NCBI GenBank assembly: GCA_035642125.1
Contig: DASQSZ010000388.1
Coordinates: 1-8,568 of the forward strand
DNA from: CALAED01 sp937891035
GTDB lineage: Bacteria > Actinomycetota > Actinomycetes > Streptosporangiales > Streptosporangiaceae
Length of the DNA stretch: 8,568 bases
Reading direction: 5' to 3'
A model generated the notes under the pieces. That model searched no databases. It was not told the origin of the DNA and saw only the letters and a list, made by a program, of their open reading frames with translations. Shown in pieces: positions 1-6,136 of the stretch (the first letter of the stretch is position 1; each line of letters begins with the position of its first letter). The position numbers were made by a program, and so were the translations under genes.

Positions 1-489
1 CTCGCGAAGTTCGGCAGCGTCGGAGCCATCGCGTTCGTCATCACCATGGGCACCGCCAACCTGCTGCACGGCGGCTTCGGCGTCGGGCCGCTGAGCTCCA
101 ACGCGATCGCCACCGTCATCGCCACGACGTTCGCCTACTTCGCCAACCGCTACTGGACGTTCCGGCATCGCGACCGCAGCGGTCTCCGCCGCGAGTACAC
201 GCTGTTCTTCCTGCTCAACGCCATCGGCTTGGTGATCACCGAGCTCTTCATCGGCTTCACCCACTATGTGCTTGATCAGCGCAGCCTGATCGCCTTCAAC
301 ATCGCCCAGATCATCGGCACCGGCGTGGCGACGCTCTTCCGCTACTGGTCGTACAAGAGGTGGGTCTTCCTCCCCCCGACCATGCCGCCGGTCGACCCGC
401 ACACCGGGCTGCCCGGGGATCGATCCGCCACGGCCAAGGACAGCACGACCGCCAACCACAGCATCGCGGAGTTCACGCGGGTCCACTGA
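1..489 (+). CDS. GtrA-family integral membrane protein (5' end missing)
   Basis: The reading frame is open from the first base and stops with TGA at 487-489, giving 162 residues. The true start lies before the window: the in-frame ATG at 46 falls inside the first membrane helix, so it is not a credible start. Four hydrophobic segments are visible at about residues 4-22, 33-51, 65-86 and 98-116 of the visible part. The family signatures NRYWTF (49-54) follow helix 2 and RYWSYKRWVF (114-123) follow helix 4. This is the small four-helix GtrA/DPMS-like fold. Family members are linked to moving or flipping polyprenyl-linked sugars for cell-surface polysaccharide or O-antigen glucosylation, but most actinobacterial members are uncharacterised, so the substrate is unknown. 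A hydrophilic tail of about 39 residues follows the last helix. The gene converges on the histidine kinase gene and shares 17 bp with its 3' end. Confidence 0.88.
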   Translation, partial: LAKFGSVGAIAFVITMGTANLLHGGFGVGPLSSNAIATVIATTFAYFANRYWTFRHRDRSGLRREYTLFFLLNAIGLVITELFIGFTHYVLDQRSLIAFNIAQIIGTGVATLFRYWSYKRWVFLPPTMPPVDPHTGLPGDRSATAKDSTTANHSIAEFTRVH

Positions 490-1750
490 CAACGCGATGC
501 TGCGGCCCCCATACTTCCGCCTGCCGCAGGAAGATCGCGAACAGCGCCGGCCGGGCCCGCACCAACTCCAGCCGTCCGCCGTCGGCCGCCACCAGTGAGC
601 GCGCCAGCGACAGCCCGAGCCCGGTGCCCTTGCCGCCGGTCACGCTGCGTTCGAACACCCGGCGCTCCAGCTCGGGCGGCACGCCGGCCCCTTCGTCGCC
701 CACCTCGACGACCACCGAGCCGGACATCATCTTCGTCGTGACGGTGACCAGTCCGTCGCCGTGGACCAGCGAGTTGTCCAGCAGCGTCGCGATGGTCTGA
801 GACAGGGCCTCCGGGTTGACGATCGCGATCAGTCCCCGCTCCCCCATCAGCCGGATCTCCCTGCCCGCGTGCTGGAACATCGGCCGCCACTCCTCGGTCT
901 GCTGATCGACGATGTCGTCGATCTTGGCCGGGCCCGCGTTTCCCGTGCGGTCCTGCCTGGCCCGGGCGAGGAGCTGCTCGACGACCGCGGTGAGCCGTTC
1001 GGTCTGGGCGAGCGCCGCCGCCCCCTCCTCCCGTACGAGGTCGGGATAGTCGGCGGCCTCAACGATCTCCTCGAGCCGCATCGACAGCGCGGTCAGCGGC
1101 GTACGCAGCTGGTGGCTGGCGTCCGAGGCGAACTCACGGCTGGCGGCCAGCAGATTGGCGATCCGCACCGCGCTGCTGTCGAGCACCTCCGCCACTCGGT
1201 CGACCTCGGCCAGGCCGTAGCGGCGCCGGCGCGGCCGGGCGTTCCCCGAGCCGAGCCGCTGCGCCGTGTCGGCGAGATCGACCAGCGGCAGCGTGAGCCG
1301 CCGCGCCTGCAGCACCGCCAGGCCGACCGCGACCACGATCCCGAGAGCCATGAGGGCCCCGATGAGGAGGAGTTGGCGCATCGCCTCCCGATGGACGACG
1401 TCCGCCCGTTGGGACACCTGGACCCGGACGCCGCCGCCCGCGCTCGTCCTGGTGATGAGCGGACCGGCCTCCCCGGCCGGATGGTTCCTGGCCTCGACCT
1501 TCGACCCGTCCGGAAGGGTGATCACGATCTCGCGGTCGGCGTAGGCGTCGGCGATCTCGTAACCCCTGATCGGTTTGCCCTCCTCGAGGGCGAGCTGCAC
1601 CTCTTTGACGAGCGTCGTGGCCTGGCCGCTCAGCCGGGCCTCGCTCTCTTCATAGATGAGCCGGTTGGTGGTATACGCGAGCGGAATGCCAAGCAGCAGG
1701 ACGGCCACCACGGCGACCGCCAGCGTCGACAGAAGTAGCCGGCGCCGCAT
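473..1750 (-). CDS. Two-component sensor histidine kinase
   Basis: This 425-residue membrane kinase probably autophosphorylates on His213 and passes the phosphate to the response regulator encoded just upstream. Domain order: N-terminal helix about 5-27, an extracytoplasmic sensor of about 100 residues (28-126), a second helix about 127-148, a HAMP linker about 149-202, a HisKA dimerisation domain about 203-266 with H-box SHQLRTPLT (212-220), and a HATPase_c domain. The ATPase domain shows the N box around Asn326 (LLDNSLVHG), G1 box DEGAGVP (352-358), F box VFERS (365-369) and G2 box GTGLGLSL (375-382), so all catalytic boxes look intact. The sensor has no recognisable ligand domain. The ATG at 1748-1750 follows an AAGGAG Shine-Dalgarno site after 5 nt, which supports this start. 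A 140-bp spacer with a strong stem-loop separates it from the regulator gene. The signal sensed cannot be deduced. Confidence 0.95.
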   Translation of the reverse strand: MRRRLLLSTLAVAVVAVLLLGIPLAYTTNRLIYEESEARLSGQATTLVKEVQLALEEGKPIRGYEIADAYADREIVITLPDGSKVEARNHPAGEAGPLITRTSAGGGVRVQVSQRADVVHREAMRQLLLIGALMALGIVVAVGLAVLQARRLTLPLVDLADTAQRLGSGNARPRRRRYGLAEVDRVAEVLDSSAVRIANLLAASREFASDASHQLRTPLTALSMRLEEIVEAADYPDLVREEGAAALAQTERLTAVVEQLLARARQDRTGNAGPAKIDDIVDQQTEEWRPMFQHAGREIRLMGERGLIAIVNPEALSQTIATLLDNSLVHGDGLVTVTTKMMSGSVVVEVGDEGAGVPPELERRVFERSVTGGKGTGLGLSLARSLVAADGGRLELVRARPALFAIFLRQAEVWGPQHRVVSGPA

Positions 1751-1755
1751 AAAGG

Positions 1756-1761
1756 CTCCTT
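1756..1761 (-). promoter_or_regulatory. Shine-Dalgarno site of the histidine kinase gene
   Basis: The minus strand reads AAGGAG, 5 nt before the ATG at 1750. It is the clearest ribosome binding site in the window and fixes the kinase start. The regulator gene upstream has no such site, so the two cistrons appear to use different initiation modes, with the kinase initiating independently after the intercistronic stem-loop. Confidence 0.75.
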
Positions 1762-1784
1762 AACTTCCGGGGGGCGGCCGCCGG

Positions 1785-1850
1785 GCCGGCGCCGCTCGGA
1801 CGTCCGTACGGGCGGATGTCGCCCGTCGGACGTACGACGCGGGCGCCGGC
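1785..1850 (-). repeat. Long two-tier stem-loop between response regulator and kinase genes
   Basis: The inner stem pairs 1800-1806 with 1827-1833 (ACGTCCG/CGGACGT) and 1808-1814 with 1820-1826 (ACGGGCG/CGCCCGT). That is 14 base pairs with one bulged base (1807) and a 5-base loop (1815-1819). An outer perfect 9-bp stem pairs GCCGGCGCC at 1785-1793 with GGCGCCGGC at 1842-1850. No T-run follows on the minus strand, so it does not look like a standard intrinsic terminator. It lies wholly inside the 140-bp spacer after the regulator stop codon and ends about 35 bases before the kinase start. Possible roles are an mRNA stability or processing element, an attenuator lowering kinase relative to regulator, or a DNA-level cruciform. 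The pairing is read directly; the function is inferred. Confidence 0.6.
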
Positions 1851-1890
1851 ACGGCACCCGGCAGGGGTTGGTAGAGCGCCTAGGAGGGTC

Positions 1891-2562
1891 CTAGTCGCCG
1901 CGCTCGAAGCGGAAACCGACGCCGCGCACGGTCGTGATGTATCTCGGGTGCGCGGCGTCGTCACCCAGCTTGCGGCGCAGCCATGAGATGTGCATGTCCA
2001 GGGTCTTCGTCGACCCCCACCAGTTGGTGTCCCACACCTCCCGCATGATCTGTTCCCTGGTGACGACCTTGCCGGCGTCGCGGACCAGCACGCGCAGCAG
2101 GTCGAACTCCTTGGTGGTCAGCTGCAGCTCCTGGTCGCCCATCCAGGCGCGGCGGGACTCGGCGTCGATGCGCACCCCCTGCACGATCGGGGTCTCCGTG
2201 CTGCCGCGGCGCAGCAGCGCGCGTACCCGCGCGAGCAGTTCGGCGAGCCGGAACGGCTTGGTGACGTAGTCGTCGGCGCCCGCGTCGAGCCCGACGACGG
2301 TGTCCACCTCGTCCGCGCGGGCGGTGAGGATCAATATGGGCACACCGTGGCCCTCAGACCGGACCCGGCGCGCCACCTCAAGCCCGTCGAGCTCGGGCAG
2401 CCCGAGATCGAGAACGATGAGATCAACGCCACCCCCAAGGGCCCGCTCGAGCGCCTGCGGACCGTCCGGGCTGACTTCAACGTTGTACCCCTCGCGGCGC
2501 AGCGCGCGAGCGAGAGGCTCGGAAATGGACGTATCGTCCTCGGCGAGCAGTACTGAGGTCAT
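1891..2562 (-). CDS. OmpR/PhoB-family response regulator
   Basis: This 223-residue transcription factor is the likely phosphorylation target of the adjacent kinase. The receiver domain spans about residues 3-117: acidic cluster EDD (8-10), phospho-acceptor Asp52 in VLDLGLP, Thr80 at the end of LILT, and conserved Lys102 in TKPF. The winged-helix DNA-binding domain spans about 127-220, with TTKEFDLLRVL (149-159), REQIMREVW (169-177), the recognition-helix region TKTLDMHISWLRRKLG (185-200) and the wing ITTVRGVGFRF (209-219). The length is typical of the family and all key residues are present. The ATG at 2560-2562 begins right at the receiver beta-1 strand (MTSVLLAEDD), so no upstream start is needed. 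No Shine-Dalgarno site precedes it, while a TANNNT hexamer sits 8 nt upstream, suggesting a leaderless mRNA. The nearest named family (PhoP, MprA, CseB and so on) cannot be settled by eye. Confidence 0.96.
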   Translation of the reverse strand: MTSVLLAEDDTSISEPLARALRREGYNVEVSPDGPQALERALGGGVDLIVLDLGLPELDGLEVARRVRSEGHGVPILILTARADEVDTVVGLDAGADDYVTKPFRLAELLARVRALLRRGSTETPIVQGVRIDAESRRAWMGDQELQLTTKEFDLLRVLVRDAGKVVTREQIMREVWDTNWWGSTKTLDMHISWLRRKLGDDAAHPRYITTVRGVGFRFERGD

Positions 2563-2737
2563 GGATACCGAGGATAGGACTATTCAAGAACGTTTCCCGG
2601 CTACTACGACGCCCTTGACCTGCGGTTTGCCATTCATGGGCAATTTTCGAATGTGGCGGTACCAACACCAAGTAGAGGTAATCTCCCGCAGTTTTCCGGA
2701 CGATTTGGGCCGCCGGTCAGATCCGGTTGAATCCCGG
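2563..2737. other. Intergenic region between carboxylase and response regulator
   Basis: This 175-bp spacer is visibly more AT-rich than its surroundings (for example around 2581-2590 and 2641-2650), as expected for a promoter region. It holds the candidate -10 of the regulator gene, an imperfect dyad TTGCC/GGCAA (2627-2631 and 2639-2643), and most of the three phased CCGGTYR elements next to the carboxylase stop. I see no small ORF with coding character and no convincing intrinsic terminator for the carboxylase transcript. A weak stem CCGG/CCGG near the stop lacks a T-run. Confidence 0.5.
2571..2576 (-). promoter_or_regulatory. Candidate -10 element for a leaderless response regulator mRNA
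   Basis: The minus strand reads TATCCT (TANNNT class), followed by 8 nt (2570-2563) and then the ATG at 2562. With the usual 6-8 nt discriminator, transcription would begin at or next to the start codon, which fits the absence of a Shine-Dalgarno site. No TTGACA-like -35 lies at normal distance; a GGGAAA (2598-2593) sits 16 nt upstream and could belong to an alternative sigma factor, but this is a weak reading. It is a motif-level prediction only. Confidence 0.4.
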
Positions 2738-2740
2738 TTA
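2713..2740. repeat. Three helically phased CCGGTYR direct repeats
   Basis: On the plus strand CCGGTCA (2713-2719), CCGGTTG (2723-2729) and CCGGTTA (2734-2740) start 10 and 11 bp apart. A decayed fourth copy, CCGGAGT, sits at 2743-2749 inside the carboxylase coding end. Same-face direct repeats at about 11 bp are the usual binding layout of OmpR/PhoB-family regulators, and the nearest such gene starts about 150 bp away, so an autoregulatory site is conceivable. The distance from the candidate promoter is large, and CCGG-rich words are common in this genome, so chance is a real alternative. Confidence 0.35.
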
Positions 2741-4339
2741 GACCGGAGTGACGCCGTGGCGGCGCTGGGAGAAGGTGCGGTCCTTGCCCCGGGCGGCGGA
2801 GAACCGGCGGACCAGTTCGCCCCGCAGGTCCTCCGGCTCGACGATCGCGTCGACGACGAGTTCTCCCGCCAGCCGGACGATGTCGATGTCCTCCTCGTAC
2901 TCGGCGCGGAGCTTTTCGACGTAGGCCGCACGTTCCGCCGGGTCCTCCATCGCGGCGATCTTGTTGAAGTAGACGGCGTTGACCGCCGCCTCCGCGCCCA
3001 TGACCGCGATCTTGGCGGTGGGCAGCGCGAGGGTCGCGTCCGGCTCGAAGCCGGGGCCGGCCATCGCGTAAAGGCCGGCGCCGTACGCCTTGCGGACGAT
3101 CACACAGATCTTGGGCACCGTGGCCTCCGACACCGCGGTGATCATCTTGGCGCCGTGTCTGATGATGCCCTCCCGCTCCACCGCGGTGCCGACCATGAAT
3201 CCCGGCACGTCGGCGAGAAAGAGCAACGGGATGTTGAAGGCGTCGCACACCTGGATGAACCGGGTGGCCTTGTCCGCCGAGTCGACGAACAGTACGCCGC
3301 CCTTGAACATGGGGTTGTTGGCGACCACACCGACGACCTCGCCGTCGAGCCGGCCGAAGCCGGTCACGATCTCCTTCGCCCACAGGGCATGGATCTCGAA
3401 GAAGGAGTCCTCGTCGAGCACCCCCTTGACGTACCGGCGCATGTCGAACGCGACGCGCTCGCTGGCGGGCACGAGCCCCCGCAGGTCGGACCCCGCCTTT
3501 CCGGATGAGCTTTTCGGCGGGCGCGGCTCGCCGGCCGGCGGCGTCTGTCGCCAGTTCTGCGGCAGGTACGTCAGGTACCGCTTGGCCGCGGCGAGCGCCG
3601 CCGGCTCGTCCTTGGCCAGATGATGACCGCAGCCGGAGACCGAGCAGTGCATCCGCGCCCCGCCCATCTCCTCCAGCGTGGTCCGCTCCTTGATGACCAT
3701 CTCGACCATGCGCGGGCTGCCGAGGTACATCGAGGCGTTGCCCTCGACCATGACGACGTAGTCGCAGAACGCCGGGATGTAGGCCCCGCCCGCGGCCGAC
3801 GGCCCGAACAACACGCACACCTGCGGGATCGCCCCGGAGGCGCGCACCTGACTGTGGAAGATCTTGCCCGCGCCGCGCCGGCCGGGGAACATCTCGACCT
3901 GGTCGGTGATCCTGGCCCCCGCCGAGTCGACCAGGTAAATCATCGGCAGGCCGGCCTGGTAGGCCCGCTCGATGATGCGGATGATCTTCTCGACCGTCCG
4001 CGCCCCCCAGGACCCGGCCTTGACCGTCGAGTCATTGGCCATGAGCGCGACCGGCCGCCCGTCGATGGTCGCGGTGCCGGTGATCACCCCGTCGGCCGGC
4101 AGGTCGCCGGCGAGCGCGTTGGCGTAGAGCCCGTCTTCGGCGAACGATCCCTCATCGACCAGCAGCCGGACGCGTTCGCGCGCGAAGAGCTTGCCCTTGG
4201 CCGCGTTGGCCTCGTGATACTTCGGGGCGCCGCCGCGCTCGACCGTGGCGCGCAGGTCGGCGAGGTGAGCGTGGCCCGGGTCGGTCAAATGCTCAGCAGG
4301 ATGTTCAAGATGGTCCGTCACGACTCGGACTGTACCCAT
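2738..4339 (-). CDS. Acyl-CoA carboxylase carboxyltransferase (beta) subunit
   Basis: This 533-residue protein belongs to the biotin-dependent acyl-CoA carboxyltransferases (PccB/AccD-type), which move the carboxyl group from carboxybiotin to an acyl-CoA in the cytoplasm. The fold is a tandem of two crotonase-like halves. The N half (about 25-260) has KGKLFARERV (48-57), LVDSAGAR (136-143), the oxyanion-type loop GPSAAGGAYIPA (179-190) and YLGSPRMVEMV (205-215). The C half (about 285-515) has NNPMFKGGV (341-349), DVPGFMVGT (377-385), EATVPKICVIVRKAYGAGLY (405-424) and LPTAKIAVMGAEAAVNAVY (439-457). A Pro/Ser-rich linker (267-280) joins them. The length is normal for the family. The substrate (acetyl-, propionyl- or another acyl-CoA) cannot be called; the oxyanion loop differs from the methylcrotonyl type as I remember it. 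No biotin carboxylase/BCCP alpha subunit is in the window. A GTG at 4319-4321 (residue 7) is an alternative, perhaps better, start giving 527 residues, because it fits a leaderless promoter; the ATG at 4339 has only a weak G-rich stretch before it. Confidence 0.93.
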   Translation of the reverse strand: MGTVRVVTDHLEHPAEHLTDPGHAHLADLRATVERGGAPKYHEANAAKGKLFARERVRLLVDEGSFAEDGLYANALAGDLPADGVITGTATIDGRPVALMANDSTVKAGSWGARTVEKIIRIIERAYQAGLPMIYLVDSAGARITDQVEMFPGRRGAGKIFHSQVRASGAIPQVCVLFGPSAAGGAYIPAFCDYVVMVEGNASMYLGSPRMVEMVIKERTTLEEMGGARMHCSVSGCGHHLAKDEPAALAAAKRYLTYLPQNWRQTPPAGEPRPPKSSSGKAGSDLRGLVPASERVAFDMRRYVKGVLDEDSFFEIHALWAKEIVTGFGRLDGEVVGVVANNPMFKGGVLFVDSADKATRFIQVCDAFNIPLLFLADVPGFMVGTAVEREGIIRHGAKMITAVSEATVPKICVIVRKAYGAGLYAMAGPGFEPDATLALPTAKIAVMGAEAAVNAVYFNKIAAMEDPAERAAYVEKLRAEYEEDIDIVRLAGELVVDAIVEPEDLRGELVRRFSAARGKDRTFSQRRHGVTPV

Positions 4340-4356
4340 CCGCCCGCGTACATCAA
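4329..4356 (-). promoter_or_regulatory. Candidate promoter for the carboxylase gene (leaderless GTG start)
   Basis: The minus strand shows TTGATG (4356-4351), a 16-nt spacer and TACAGT (4334-4329), close to TTGNNN/TANNNT primary sigma promoters. Seven nt after TACAGT comes GTG (4321-4319), in frame with the carboxylase, so transcription could start at or near that codon. This would make the protein 6 residues shorter than from the ATG at 4339, which lies inside the promoter spacer. The hexamers and spacing are directly visible; promoter activity is inferred. The gene may also be transcribed by read-through from treZ, whose stop is only 24 nt upstream of the ATG. Confidence 0.4.
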
Positions 4357-4372
4357 GATCGCCTCAAGATCG
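4353..4372. repeat. 9-bp direct repeat with 11-bp period at the treZ stop
   Basis: TCAAGATCG occurs at 4353-4361 and again at 4364-4372 on the plus strand (CGATCTTGA twice on the minus strand). The second copy covers the treZ stop codon (4364-4366); the first overlaps the candidate -35 of the carboxylase promoter. Two identical 9-mers exactly one helical turn apart over a -35 look like an operator, but one copy is constrained by coding sequence, so coincidence cannot be excluded. Confidence 0.4.
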
Positions 4373-6136
4373 GCGGACGATGGTGAAGGACGTCGCCGGG
4401 AGCTCGGGCGGGCGGACCGCCGGGTGAGTGGCGAGCATTGGGTCCGCGGCGCCCACGAGCCGGTCGGGGAGCCGTACGGGCCGGTCGCCGAGGTTGGCGG
4501 CCACGCACAGCCGCCCGCGCGTGAGCACCAGCCACCGGGCGGCCTCGTCATAGTCCACCCGAACCTCGGTCAGCCGCGGGTCGGTCAGCTCGGGATGGGC
4601 CCGGCGCAGCGCGATCAGCGCGCGATACCAGTCGAGCAGCTCGCGGTGGCCGGGGTCGTCCGGCTCGGACCAGTCCAGGACCGAACCGCGGTACGTCTCC
4701 GGATCCTGCGGATCGGCCGCCTCCGCCGCCCAGTCGTGCTTGGCGAACTCCTCACGCCGGCCCGCCGAGACGCGGCGGGCCTGCTCCGGGTCGACGTGGT
4801 CGGTGAAGTAGCACCAGGGTGTCCGTGCCCCCCACTCCTCGCCCATGAACAGCATCGGCGTGAACGGCGCGGTCAGCGCCAGCCCGGCGGCGACCTTCAG
4901 CATCGGCGGCGGCAGCCCGGCCGAGATGCGGTCGCCGACCGCGCGGTTGCCGATCTGATCGTGGTTTTGCAGGTAGCCGACGAACCGGTGCGCGGGCACG
5001 CGCGCCACGTCGACCGGGCGGCCGTGCCCGCGACCGCGGAAGGAGGAATAGGTTCCGTCGTGGAAGAACACCTCGGTCAGCGTCTTGGCCAGCGCCGCCA
5101 TCGAGCCGAAGTCGCGGTAGTAGGCGTGCCGCTCGCCGGTGAGCGCCGCGTGCAGCGCGTGGTGGAAGTCGTCGCTCCACTGCGCGTCCAGGCCGTACCC
5201 GCCGGCCTCGGCCGGGGTGATCAGCCGCGGGTCGTTGAGGTCCGACTCCGCGATGAGGAACGGCTTCCTGCCGAGGTGCGCGGACATGGCGTGCGCCGCC
5301 GTGGCCAGCTCCTCCAGCAGGTGCACCGCCCGGCAGTCGGCGATGGCGTGGACGGCGTCGAGACGCAACCCGTCGATGTGGTAGTCACGCAGCCACATCA
5401 GCGCGTTGTCCACGACGAAGGCCCTGACCTCGTCGGAGTCCGGCTGGTCGGCGTTGATGCCCTGGCCCCACGGCGTGGCGTGGGCCCGGTTGAAGTACGG
5501 CCCGTACCGGTCCAGGTAGTTGCCGGTCGGCCCGACGTGGTTGTACACGACGTCGAGCACGACGCCCAGGCCATGCCCGTGGCAGGCGTCGACGAACCGC
5601 TTCAGCCCGTCGGGCCCGCCGTACGGGTCGTGCACCGACCACAGGTGCACGCCGTCGTAGCCCCAGCCGTGCCGCCCGGGGAACGCGGCGACCGGCAGTA
5701 GCTCGACCATGTCGACGCCGAGCTCGACGAGATGGCCGAGCCGGTCGATGGCGGCGTCGAACGTGCCGGCCGGCGTGAAGGTCCCGATGTGCAGCTCGTA
5801 CAGCACAGCGCCCGGCAGCGGCCGGCCCCGCCAGCCGGCGTCGTGCCAGGTGAACCGCTCGTGTTCGTAGACCCTGCTGCGGCCGAGCACGCCGTACGGC
5901 TGCCACCGCGACCGCGGATCGGGCAGCGGCCCGTCGTCGGGCAGGCCGGTGCCGGCACCGTCGACGCGGTACCCGTAGTCGGTGCCGTGCCCGGCCGCCG
6001 GCACGTCGGCGCGCCACCAGCCGGCCCGCCCCGGCACGGCCGTCATCGCGTGCCGGTCCGCCGCGGCGCCCCCCGGCGGGCCGACCTCGACCTCGACGCG
6101 GCCGGCCGCCGGCGCCCAGACTTCGAAGATCGTCAT
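4364..6136 (-). CDS. treZ: Malto-oligosyltrehalose trehalohydrolase
   Basis: TreZ (590 residues, GH13) hydrolyses the alpha-1,4 bond next to the trehalosyl end made by TreY, releasing free trehalose and a shortened maltodextrin in the cytoplasm. An N-terminal beta-sandwich (about 1-90, opening TIFEVWAPAAGRVEVEV) precedes the catalytic barrel, which begins near YELHIGTF (113-120). The four GH13 regions are intact: DVVYNH (195-200), GLRLDAVHAI (256-265) with nucleophile Asp260, AESD (296-299) with acid/base Glu297, and NHDQIGN (391-397) with transition-state Asp393. FMGEEWGARTPWCYF (430-444) is also typical. A C-terminal beta domain follows. The ATG at 6134-6136 is chosen over an in-frame start at 6316 because family homology begins there, GAGGA (6146-6150) lies 9 nt upstream, and it overlaps the treY stop by 4 nt (ATGA). 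The upstream extension lies within treY and is Arg-rich shadow sequence. Confidence 0.97.
   Translation of the reverse strand: MTIFEVWAPAAGRVEVEVGPPGGAAADRHAMTAVPGRAGWWRADVPAAGHGTDYGYRVDGAGTGLPDDGPLPDPRSRWQPYGVLGRSRVYEHERFTWHDAGWRGRPLPGAVLYELHIGTFTPAGTFDAAIDRLGHLVELGVDMVELLPVAAFPGRHGWGYDGVHLWSVHDPYGGPDGLKRFVDACHGHGLGVVLDVVYNHVGPTGNYLDRYGPYFNRAHATPWGQGINADQPDSDEVRAFVVDNALMWLRDYHIDGLRLDAVHAIADCRAVHLLEELATAAHAMSAHLGRKPFLIAESDLNDPRLITPAEAGGYGLDAQWSDDFHHALHAALTGERHAYYRDFGSMAALAKTLTEVFFHDGTYSSFRGRGHGRPVDVARVPAHRFVGYLQNHDQIGNRAVGDRISAGLPPPMLKVAAGLALTAPFTPMLFMGEEWGARTPWCYFTDHVDPEQARRVSAGRREEFAKHDWAAEAADPQDPETYRGSVLDWSEPDDPGHRELLDWYRALIALRRAHPELTDPRLTEVRVDYDEAARWLVLTRGRLCVAANLGDRPVRLPDRLVGAADPMLATHPAVRPPELPATSFTIVRRS

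Noticed and set aside
46..489. Complete 147-residue GtrA-like gene starting at the ATG at 46
   Set aside because: The frame is open to the window edge and the residues before this ATG form the first half of the first membrane helix, so the gene is truncated by the window rather than starting here.
1785..1850. Rho-independent terminator after the response regulator gene
   Set aside because: The stem is strong but no T-rich tract follows on the transcribed strand, and a kinase gene with a good SD lies just downstream; recorded as a structured element instead.
2627..2647. TTGCC/GGCAA hairpin followed by TTTT on the plus strand, resembling an intrinsic terminator
   Set aside because: The stem is only 5 bp and no plus-strand gene ends near it; on the minus strand, where transcription occurs, the T-run is on the wrong side. 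It may at most be a protein-binding dyad.
2634..3818. 394-codon minus-strand frame overlapping the carboxylase
   Set aside because: It is an out-of-frame shadow of the carboxylase gene with Arg/Gly-rich composition; the in-frame 533-residue product carries all the conserved motifs.
3620..5701. 693-codon open frame on the plus strand
   Set aside because: It lies antisense to the carboxylase and treZ, is rich in Arg, Gly, Val and Asp in a low-complexity pattern, matches no fold I recognise, and is explained by third-position GC bias of the real genes on the other strand.
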